From: Euryarchaeota archaeon UBA495
GTDB taxonomy: Archaea; Thermoplasmatota; Poseidoniia; Poseidoniales; Poseidoniaceae
DNA: 14,117 bases
Assembly: GCA_002496845.1 (NCBI GenBank)
Contig: DALQ01000025.1
Location: 1 to 14,117, forward strand
Direction: 5' to 3'
Of this stretch, positions 1 to 5,730 are shown in pieces. A program made the translations under genes and the position numbers. How positions within the stretch are numbered: position 1 is the first letter of the stretch; each line of letters starts with the position of its first letter. Under the pieces are notes generated by a model. It was not told the origin of the DNA. It saw only the letters and a list, made by a program, of their open reading frames with translations, and made no database searches.

Positions 1-2584
1 TCCTGCGCCGCCCGGTCTTGATGCTTTGACGGCTGACCCGTTGGCGATGCCCGCACCTCCTGCGCCGCCTGAGGACCCCTTGGCAGACGCCCTGCTTGCG
101 CCTCCTGCGCCCCCTGCGGACCCCTTGGCAGACGCCCTGCTTGCGCCTCCTGCGCCCCCTGCGGACCCCTTGGCTGCTGACGCCTTGCTTGCGCCTCCTG
201 CGCCGCCCGCTGATCTGCCTGATTTGACCTCAGCCCTCCCCGTCGAGGGACTCCAAGGCGAAGGCGAAGCGAAACTCGACGCCACCGAAGAAGGCCTCTC
301 CGGCGTTGTGGCTGGTGCTGTTCTCCGATCGACGGACGAAGTCGACAACATCGTTGGTGACAAGCTCGAAGGGAGCATCCACGAAGTGGAACACACCACG
401 GTTGATGCCGAAGGTCACGTGACCGAACAATCGGTTTCTGGGACCGTCACCCTGTCCAACCCATCCAAGGGCGACCGTGTTTACGACGTCGACGCCGTCA
501 TGGCCGACGCCGGATCGACCGACCTCGAAGGTCACGTCATCAGCGTGGAAGAACTTGAGCCCGGCCAAGAACACAGCGTGGAATACACTGTTTCCGATCG
601 CAACATGCTCCAGATGACCGAGCGTTTCGACACCAACCCTGCCCGCGACAAGGAGCGCTCGCTCTCTTTGGCGATGGGCGCGGACAACACCATCTCGCTT
701 GAGATTGAAGTGCGCAACGTCGCCGCAACCGGTCTGCATGATGTGGTGGTCACCCGCCCACTGCCTGCCGGCATGAACGTCACCGAAGTGGAACACGCCA
801 CGGTGAACGACGGCACCCTGACCTGGGAGGTCGGGCACCTCGCAGCTGGGGATTCCAGTTCCGTGGTCGTTCGTGGTTCCCTCACCGTCGACAGCAAGGA
901 CGCCGTGTCCAGCGGTTCAGCCGTGGCCACCTACCGTGCTGACGCAGCCCTCTCCACGATGAACTTCGAAGACCTCGATGCCTTCTGCCGTGGATTCGCT
1001 TACATGCGCTCCGTCGAAGGCGAGCGTCCCGACACGTGGGAAGTCACCGCCGTCTTCGAAAACCGCTCGTCGTTCGCCGTGGATCTGGTCAAGCTCCAGG
1101 CTCGCTTGAAGGGAAGCGATGAGTTGCTCTTTGACTTCAGCGACGTCAACGAAGACGTTGCGCCTCATGGCGAATGGCGTTCCGAGTCCGTCAGCGTGGC
1201 CTCCGCAGAGAAGCCTGACCTGACGTGGGAACTGTCCTACACCGTGCTTCCGCGCACGAGCGCCACCACGGAAGGGACCCTCACCATGACCGCACGCGAC
1301 CTCTCAGTTGTTGACGGAAAGGTCGAGAAGACCTACAGCAAGGCGAAACTCCAATCCTACCGTGAGCAATCCGTTCAGGCTGAAATCCGCATCACCAACA
1401 CCGGTTCGTCGGAAATCAACCTGATGCGCCTGACCGACGACATCCCCGGCGTCTTCCACGCCGTGGACACCTCGACGCTGAAGATCAAGCACGCGGGACA
1501 ATCCCTGCCGCCTGAGCAATTCAAGGCCGAGGTCAGCGAAGGCATCACCCTCGAAGGCGAGCATCACAGCCCTGACGGCGCAGGTCACACCTTGTCCCTG
1601 ACCATTGGCCGCAAGGGCCCAATCGGCATGGCGCCCGGAGAGGAGGTCCTCGTGACCTACGATTTGGTCGCACCCGATCCTTCGCCCCAAAACGAGCGCG
1701 TGGACGCACCCGCCCGCGGTGAGTTTAGCTGCGAGCGCTATGGCCCGGTTTGCGAGCGAGACGTGGAATCCGCACCCTCGGTTCGCGTCGTGCACCACCG
1801 ACGCGACTTCTCCGCAGGCAAGCAGGCCCTCAAAGCCGGCGGCCGCGGGCGCTACGAGATCCTCATTCTCTTCGAGAACAACGGTGACACGCCCCTGGCT
1901 GACGTTCAACTCAAGGACGTCATTCCTCCCGGTTACGAGATGGATGGATGCGAAGTCCGCGCCAACAAAGAACCCGTCGAAGACGTGGAATACACGCAGG
2001 AAAGCGACGCCTCGGGCACCACCGTTGTCTGGCATGTGCCAAGCGTCGGAAAGGCCGAGCGCATTGATGTGTCCTACATGATCAAGGGCGAAGGCGACAT
2101 CGACACCGACCTGCTGAACACCTTCCACGGAGCGGTCTTCGGTGACGAAATCGAAGTCGACGACGCTGTGGCCGAAGAACCCGAAGTTGCGGAAGCGGCT
2201 GAGGACGAGAGCAGCGAGGAAGAGTCCGCACCCGCGATGAAGTTCCGGGACGACGTGCTCGACCGCGTGATGGAAGCCCACGGCATCGATGCGGAGCACC
2301 GTGACGCGTTCATCGCCCACGCCTCCTCCTTCGACCACGACGGCAACAACTACCTCAAGAAGCAAGAATTGGAGGACGCCGCTACCGCTTGGAACGAAGC
2401 GCACGCGGAAGACGCCGAGGAAGCCGAAGATGAAGCGCCTGCCGAAGAGGCTGAAGCGGACGAAGGCGAAGCAGACGCTGAGCCCGAAGCCGAGGCGGCG
2501 GAAACCAAGTCGTGCCCAATCTGCATGAAGGACGTGGCCGCGGACGCAACGGAATGCGACTGCGGTTTCATCTTCGACGTTTGA
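1..2584 (+). CDS. Pro/Ala-repeat, DUF11-like protein with EF-hand and C-terminal zinc ribbon (5' partial)
   Basis: The reading frame is open to the left edge: bases 2-25 translate in frame to more of the same Pro/Ala repeat, so the TTG at 26 is probably not the start and the N-terminus lies outside the window. Numbering from that TTG, residues about 3-62 are APPAPPADPLADALL-type repeats. Residues about 85-720 are beta-rich and hold several segments like the DUF11/conserved-repeat fold, recognised from phrases such as VVVTRPLPAGMNVTEV, RITNTGSSEINLMRLTDDIP and VQLKDVIPPGYEMDGCEV. An acidic Ala/Glu-rich region brackets an EF-hand loop, DHDGNNYLKKQE, near residue 770. The C-terminus (about 830-852) is a CPxC...CxC zinc ribbon of UPF0547 type. 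No membrane segment is visible in this part; a signal could sit upstream. DUF11 domains are usually on surface proteins, whereas a zinc ribbon suggests the cytoplasm, so location is unresolved. Function unknown. Confidence 0.85.
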   Translation, partial: PAPPGLDALTADPLAMPAPPAPPEDPLADALLAPPAPPADPLADALLAPPAPPADPLAADALLAPPAPPADLPDLTSALPVEGLQGEGEAKLDATEEGLSGVVAGAVLRSTDEVDNIVGDKLEGSIHEVEHTTVDAEGHVTEQSVSGTVTLSNPSKGDRVYDVDAVMADAGSTDLEGHVISVEELEPGQEHSVEYTVSDRNMLQMTERFDTNPARDKERSLSLAMGADNTISLEIEVRNVAATGLHDVVVTRPLPAGMNVTEVEHATVNDGTLTWEVGHLAAGDSSSVVVRGSLTVDSKDAVSSGSAVATYRADAALSTMNFEDLDAFCRGFAYMRSVEGERPDTWEVTAVFENRSSFAVDLVKLQARLKGSDELLFDFSDVNEDVAPHGEWRSESVSVASAEKPDLTWELSYTVLPRTSATTEGTLTMTARDLSVVDGKVEKTYSKAKLQSYREQSVQAEIRITNTGSSEINLMRLTDDIPGVFHAVDTSTLKIKHAGQSLPPEQFKAEVSEGITLEGEHHSPDGAGHTLSLTIGRKGPIGMAPGEEVLVTYDLVAPDPSPQNERVDAPARGEFSCERYGPVCERDVESAPSVRVVHHRRDFSAGKQALKAGGRGRYEILILFENNGDTPLADVQLKDVIPPGYEMDGCEVRANKEPVEDVEYTQESDASGTTVVWHVPSVGKAERIDVSYMIKGEGDIDTDLLNTFHGAVFGDEIEVDDAVAEEPEVAEAAEDESSEEESAPAMKFRDDVLDRVMEAHGIDAEHRDAFIAHASSFDHDGNNYLKKQELEDAATAWNEAHAEDAEEAEDEAPAEEAEADEGEADAEPEAEAAETKSCPICMKDVAADATECDCGFIFDV
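2..211 (+). repeat. In-frame tandem repeat coding for Pro/Ala-rich 13-16-residue units
   Basis: Two 45-bp units at 74-118 and 119-163 are identical base for base and encode DPLADALLAPPAPPA. A third copy at 164-211 is 48 bp, with one extra Ala codon and a few third-position changes. A shorter 39-bp copy lies at 35-73, and another partial copy runs off the left edge. All units are multiples of three, so gain or loss changes protein length without breaking the frame. Identity of the two central copies suggests recent duplication or homogenisation. Confidence 0.9.
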
Positions 2585-2585
2585 T

Positions 2586-3005
2586 TCAGAACGGCAACTT
2601 CCAGCGGGGAGCGAGCTCCGGCTCCTCCTCGTCGTCGATGATCAGGATTACTGGGCGTCGCATGTTCTTCAGCAGATCTTCCAACGGCGTCCTCGTGGCG
2701 GGGGCCATGGTGCCGACGCGCAAATCCACCGCCAACCACGCCTCGGGATATTGGCGCATCCAGGCGCCAAGTTCAGCCTCAATGGATTCAGGGGGTGCGC
2801 CCGGTCGAACGCTGGGCAAATGCCCCCACCCTTCCGGACAACGCTGCTCCATTTCCGTCCACAAGAAGACCCGCGGGGTGACCGGGAGACGCGCCAATTG
2901 GTCCTCGGCTTCCTCAACCGTCGCACTGACGGGTTGACCGGGCATGGGCATCGGCAAGGGATGTGTCCAACCGGCCTTGACCTCAAGCGGACTTCGGCGG
3001 CGCAT
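2586..3005 (-). CDS. Conserved-looking small protein of unknown function
   Basis: This is a 139-residue frame that starts at ATG (3003-3005) and whose TGA lies one base from the stop of the convergent upstream gene. The protein looks soluble: no signal peptide or long hydrophobic stretch. It has an Arg-rich start (MRRRSPLE), a Pro-rich segment near residues 16-26, a central region with WGHLPSVRPGAPP, and a hydrophobic strand followed by an acidic run near the end (RPVILIIDDEEEPEL). I do not recognise a family. The much longer minus-strand frame overlapping it (to 4015) was rejected because it lies antisense to the DUF106 gene. Its start is 89 bp from the probable start of that divergent gene, so the two would share the 3006-3094 region for their promoters. 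That it is a real gene rests on tight tail-to-tail packing and sensible composition only. Confidence 0.65.
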   Translation of the reverse strand: MRRRSPLEVKAGWTHPLPMPMPGQPVSATVEEAEDQLARLPVTPRVFLWTEMEQRCPEGWGHLPSVRPGAPPESIEAELGAWMRQYPEAWLAVDLRVGTMAPATRTPLEDLLKNMRRPVILIIDDEEEPELAPRWKLPF

Positions 3006-3094
3006 GGTTGGCGGTGGACGGGGAGGGACTTGAAGGCATCAGCCACGTGGGTCAACGGGCGAACGTTCATGCCGTGCATGCACGCCGTCGGAAC
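3006..3094. promoter_or_regulatory. Divergent intergenic region with a 12-bp perfect palindrome
   Basis: This 89-bp stretch separates the minus-strand small gene from the GTG start of the DUF106/EMC3-like gene, so it should hold both promoters. I see no convincing TATA box. It does contain perfect palindromes: CCACGTGG (3043-3050), GAACGTTC (3061-3068) and the 12-mer CGTGCATGCACG (3073-3084), which ends 10 bp before the GTG at 3095. Palindromes placed like this could be operators, but a 12-bp palindrome is expected by chance a few times in 14 kb, so this is only suggestive. Confidence 0.35.
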
Positions 3095-4027
3095 GTGAGC
3101 ACCCCATCGGCCCCCGGCGGTGCTGCGCCGCCCGCGCCCCCACAAGGGGCGATGTTCACCATGCTGGCCATGATGCTCATGATGGTCCTGCTCGTCGTCA
3201 ACCCGAGCATCAGGAACACGCTTGGCGACATTGCTGACCCAATCCTGTCGCCCGTGCTCCCCGAAGAGCGCTTCGTCATCATCACCCTGCTCATCTTGGG
3301 CAGTGCTTCCATGCTGGTGAACACCGTTCTTCGGAACTTGTTCATGGATCCCATCGCGCAGGCCCACCTCCAGCACCGACAGGGCCAAGTCCGTCAAATC
3401 ATGAACGAAGCGAGGATGTCGCGCGACTCTACGCTCCAAGACAAGGCGATGACCCTCCAGCAGCAAATGATGCCTGAACAGTTGAGCGTGCAGATGGGCG
3501 CCATGAAGCCAATGATGTTCACGATGGTGTTCATCATCGCCATCTTCGCTTGGTTGACCACCACCGTGGAAGACTTCCGTGTCGATTACATCTCCCTCCC
3601 GTGGGCTCCTGAATGGGGGTTGAACGACCGCTTCCTCCTGTTCCCTGCGTGGATTTGTGCCTACATCTGCATGAGCGCCCCACTTGGGCGCGTTGTGGAC
3701 CGTCACATCAAGCTCCTTCGCTACCGCCGCCACCCCTTGGTGGAGGCGGCTGAAACGATTCCAGAGCCCCTGCTGCACCTGATTCAAGGCAAGAAGGGCG
3801 GTTCTGACGCTTCCACAAAGCGCCGTCAGGAGCAACGCCGTCGCCGCGACGGTCCTCGTAAGCGAAACGACGGTTCGGCCTCCAAGGCCGAGTCCGAAGA
3901 AGCGTCTGAAACACCCGTGGCCGCCGCGACCAAGGGCGTGATGTGCCCCACGTGTTGGAGCGATCAAGTTCGCCGGGAAGGGCCTCGGACCAAGGTCTGT
4001 CAAACCTGCTTCCATGAGTGGGTGTGA
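3095..4027 (+). CDS. DUF106/EMC3-like membrane insertase (YidC/Oxa1 superfamily) with basic tail and zinc ribbon
   Basis: The archaeal DUF106 family (homologous to EMC3, GET1, TMCO1 and YidC) inserts membrane proteins, probably at the ribosome. The frame is open from 3008, but residues 1-29 of that longer version look non-coding, and translation probably starts at GTG 3095, giving 310 residues. Hydrophobic segments lie at about 19-39, 60-80, 141-160 and 178-200. A Met/Gln-rich helical segment (about 95-138) separates the second and third, as the coiled coil does in the family, and it runs into MKPMMFTMVFIIAIFAWL, which closely matches the family's core helix. The first segment looks extra relative to the usual three helices. 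After the core comes a very basic stretch (about 242-257, KRRQEQRRRR) and a C-terminal zinc ribbon (CPTC...CQTC, about 284-307). Ribosome or RNA binding by this tail is an inference. It is first in an operon with cmk and cbf5. Confidence 0.85.
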   Translation: MSTPSAPGGAAPPAPPQGAMFTMLAMMLMMVLLVVNPSIRNTLGDIADPILSPVLPEERFVIITLLILGSASMLVNTVLRNLFMDPIAQAHLQHRQGQVRQIMNEARMSRDSTLQDKAMTLQQQMMPEQLSVQMGAMKPMMFTMVFIIAIFAWLTTTVEDFRVDYISLPWAPEWGLNDRFLLFPAWICAYICMSAPLGRVVDRHIKLLRYRRHPLVEAAETIPEPLLHLIQGKKGGSDASTKRRQEQRRRRDGPRKRNDGSASKAESEEASETPVAAATKGVMCPTCWSDQVRREGPRTKVCQTCFHEWV

Positions 4028-4029
4028 GC

Positions 4030-4572
4030 ATGGTCCGCGTGACGGTCTCAGGACATCCCGGAAGCGGCACCTCCACCTTGGTGGCTGCCTTGGCCGAACG
4101 GTACGGCTGGAGCACCCTCAACGGGGGGCAAATCTTCCGTGAAGAAGCGGCGCGACGTGGGCTTGACCTCGGGGCCTTTGGCCGTCTTTGTGCGGAGGAC
4201 GCTTCGGTCGACCGTGATCTGGACGCCTTGCTTCAAGAAAGGATGTAGGCCGAAGGTGGCCCCGATGTTGTTGAAAGCCGCATGGCAGGCTGGTGGGCGT
4301 ACCGGCTTGGACTCGGAGGAATTCGCTTGTGGCTTGAGGGGGACGCAACAGAACGCGCTCGTCGCGTCGTCATGCGCGAAGGAGGCGAACTCGAAGACGC
4401 GCTGGACGCCAACCGTCAACGCCGTGCTGTGGACGGCGCACGCTTCCAGGAACTCTATGGCTTGCAGCCAGAGGATGCGGAACCCTATTCACATAGGCTC
4501 GACGCGAGTCGACTTAACGCAGCAGCGGTCGTTGAGGCCGTCGTTGCCATGATTGAGGAGGATTCGGAATGA
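4030..4572 (+). pseudogene. cmk: Archaeal-type cytidylate kinase interrupted by an in-frame TAG
   Basis: Cytidylate kinase phosphorylates CMP and dCMP with ATP in the cytoplasm. ATG 4030 lies two bases after the upstream stop and gives MVRVTVSGHPGSGTST, with the P-loop at about residues 8-16. STLNGGQIFREEAARRG follows, the nucleotide-binding segment typical of the archaeal family. TAG at codon 73 (4246-4248) then ends the frame. The same frame continues with GPDVVESRMAGWW, matching the family's VVLEGRLAGW motif, and with a normal C-terminal half (ATERARRVVMREGG) to TGA at 4572. Ignoring the TAG, the protein is 180 residues, the usual size for the family, with no frame change or missing piece. 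The TAG sits in a variable linker and is one base from CAG (Gln) or AAG (Lys). The gene overlaps cbf5 by four bases (ATGA). Either this is a nonsense mutation or suppressed codon, or a sequencing or assembly error. The annotation alternative is two fragments, 4030-4248 and 4282-4572, of which only the first has the P-loop. Confidence 0.85.
4246..4248 (+). other. In-frame TAG in the cytidylate kinase gene
   Basis: The codon stands between QERM and AEGGPDVV in an otherwise uninterrupted frame. Flanking codons on both sides translate to recognisable kinase sequence, so a single base (T for C or A at 4246) explains the break. The next in-frame ATG is at 4282, inside the conserved motif. Confidence 0.85.
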
Positions 4573-5540
4573 CCCACATCGTGCTCGACGCCGAGGCCAC
4601 CACCGATCCTGCCTACGGGCAACGCCCCGAAGAACGGACCATCGAACAACGCATTGCGTCGGGTGTTCTTCTTCTGGACAAGCCCGCGGGACCCACCTCT
4701 CACCAGGTTACGGCTTGGGTGCGCGACAAGTTCGGTCTCGAACGCATGGGCCACGGTGGCACCCTCGATCCCTTTGCGACCGGTGTGCTTCCGTTGACCT
4801 TTGGCAAGTCCATGCGCTTGACGGGGAAGGTCCTGACCCACGACAAGACCTACATCTCCGTGCTCGACGTTCCTGAATCGGTCACCGATGAAGCCCTCGA
4901 AGAAGGCCTGTCACGTCTGCGTGGCCGCATCTATAACGTCCCACCCGAGATCTCTGCCGTCAAAGTTCAGGTCCGCACCCGGCGCATTGAACGCTTGGTC
5001 CTGCTGAGCCGCAGCCCGACGCACATTGTGTTGGAAGTGGCCTGCGAGGCGGGCACCTACATCCGGACCATGGCCCGCGATCTTGGGCTCTTCCTCGACC
5101 GCCCCGTCAAGCTCGTTGAATTGCGCCGTTCAGCCTCAGGTCGCTTCGACCTCAGCGCCTCCGCGACCCTTCAGCAGGTGGCAGATGCCCATTGGCTCTG
5201 GTCCTCGCAAGAGCAACCTGAAGCCCTTCTTCGGATGCTCCACCCCATCGAAATCCTCGTCGAGGACCTGCCGACGGTCGTGGTGCGGGATGCGGCCGTT
5301 GGTGCCGTGGCTCACGGTGCTCCCCTCATGCGTCCTGGCGTGGTGTCGGTGGACGGCGGTTGGACGACGGGTTCCCTGGTTGCGGCGATGACCCTCAAGG
5401 GCGAGCTGATTGCCCTGATGCGGTTGAGCGTGGACAGCGCCTCCATCCAAGGAATGTCCGACGGCGAAGTGGCAAAAGCCGAGACGGTGGTCATGACGAC
5501 CGAGGTGTACCCCCGTTCGTGGACCTCTCCCGAGGCTTGA
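4569..5540 (+). CDS. cbf5: Cbf5/TruB-type RNA pseudouridine synthase with PUA domain
   Basis: Cbf5 is the catalytic subunit of archaeal H/ACA ribonucleoproteins, converting uridine to pseudouridine in rRNA under guide RNAs with Nop10, Gar1 and L7Ae; it can also act on tRNA position 55. The 323-residue protein has LLLDKPAGPTSHQVTAWV (about 34-51) and the catalytic motif GHGGTLDPFATGVLPL, with the catalytic Asp at residue 67. KTYISVLDVP, PPEISAVKV (with the usual RxRxI region after it) and EAGTYIRTMARDLG follow, and a PUA domain occupies about 234-315. Length and order match the archaeal enzyme. The ATG at 4569 overlaps the cmk stop (ATGA), so the two are translationally coupled. The DUF106-cmk-cbf5 order is a known archaeal arrangement in which ribosomal protein genes L34e and L14e are often interleaved; here they are absent. 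Confidence 0.95.
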   Translation: MTHIVLDAEATTDPAYGQRPEERTIEQRIASGVLLLDKPAGPTSHQVTAWVRDKFGLERMGHGGTLDPFATGVLPLTFGKSMRLTGKVLTHDKTYISVLDVPESVTDEALEEGLSRLRGRIYNVPPEISAVKVQVRTRRIERLVLLSRSPTHIVLEVACEAGTYIRTMARDLGLFLDRPVKLVELRRSASGRFDLSASATLQQVADAHWLWSSQEQPEALLRMLHPIEILVEDLPTVVVRDAAVGAVAHGAPLMRPGVVSVDGGWTTGSLVAAMTLKGELIALMRLSVDSASIQGMSDGEVAKAETVVMTTEVYPRSWTSPEA

Positions 5541-5606
5541 TCACGCTTCGATGTACTCTTCGTAGATGTATTCATCCGTTTCAATGCGGATCTTCAGCTC
5601 CGGCAT
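5541..5606 (-). CDS. Candidate 21-residue microprotein
   Basis: ATG (5604-5606) to TGA (5541-5543) encodes 21 residues beginning MPELKIRIE, ending in Ala and rich in Tyr and Glu (DEYIYEEY). Codons are ordinary for the neighbourhood, mostly G/C at third positions. AGGAGAGGT lies 10 bases upstream of the ATG, one of the best ribosome-binding sites in the window. The same frame is open upstream for only another 15 codons before a TGA, so this is not the tail of a longer protein. It ends exactly where cbf5 ends on the other strand, filling a gap of 190 bp between two convergent genes. I know of no family; the alternation of charged and aliphatic residues suggests a beta strand. Chance occurrence cannot be excluded at this length. 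Confidence 0.4.
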   Translation of the reverse strand: MPELKIRIETDEYIYEEYIEA

Positions 5607-5616
5607 GGTTCCCACA

Positions 5617-5625
5617 ACCTCTCCT
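5617..5625 (-). promoter_or_regulatory. Shine-Dalgarno site of the microprotein frame
   Basis: On the minus strand this reads AGGAGAGGT, with 10 bases between it and the ATG at 5606. It is the main reason to take the short frame seriously, since good Shine-Dalgarno sites are uncommon elsewhere in the window. Confidence 0.4.
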
Positions 5626-5647
5626 GCCGTTTCCGGACGGCCCCCAC

Positions 5648-5669
5648 GGCCTCAGGAGGAGCCGAGGCC
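5648..5669. other. Hairpin GGCCTC-(10)-GAGGCC in the cbf5/CARDB intergenic gap
   Basis: A perfect 6-bp GC-rich inverted repeat (5648-5653 with 5664-5669) encloses a 10-base loop. It lies 42 bp upstream of the microprotein ATG and downstream of the minus-strand surface-protein gene. It may be a 3'-end structure of that transcript or part of the microprotein leader. On the minus strand the loop carries CTCCTCCT, which is complementary to Shine-Dalgarno sequence. No T-run follows on either strand, so it is not a classical intrinsic terminator. Confidence 0.4.
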
Positions 5670-5730
5670 CCCGCTCTTCGCATATGAAGGTTCAGCGCCT
5701 TTCGGGCATTATGCGACTTGAGGGGTCGAT

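Noticed and set aside
35..211. CRISPR-like array
   Set aside because: The units are contiguous with no spacers and keep the reading frame, so this is a protein-coding tandem repeat.
1304..2404. 366-residue minus-strand frame
   Set aside because: It lies wholly antisense to the DUF11-like gene, which has recognisable domains; its His/Val/Gly-rich composition is typical of a shadow of high-GC coding sequence.
3008..3094. N-terminal 29 residues of the DUF106 frame from 3008
   Set aside because: They are His/Arg/Gly-rich with no family match, would leave only 2 bp for two divergent promoters, and precede a natural GTG start just before the first hydrophobic segment.
2669..4015. 448-residue minus-strand frame
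   Set aside because: It is antisense to the DUF106/EMC3-like gene and is full of His, Gly and Arg without any motif; it also overlaps the small gene at 2586-3005 in another frame.
4246..4248. Pyrrolysine or programmed recoding at the cmk TAG
   Set aside because: Pyrrolysine is not expected in cytidylate kinase or in this lineage, no pyl genes are in the window, and I see no obvious downstream stem-loop. The two halves share a frame, so a frameshift is also excluded. Simple mutation or error is more likely.
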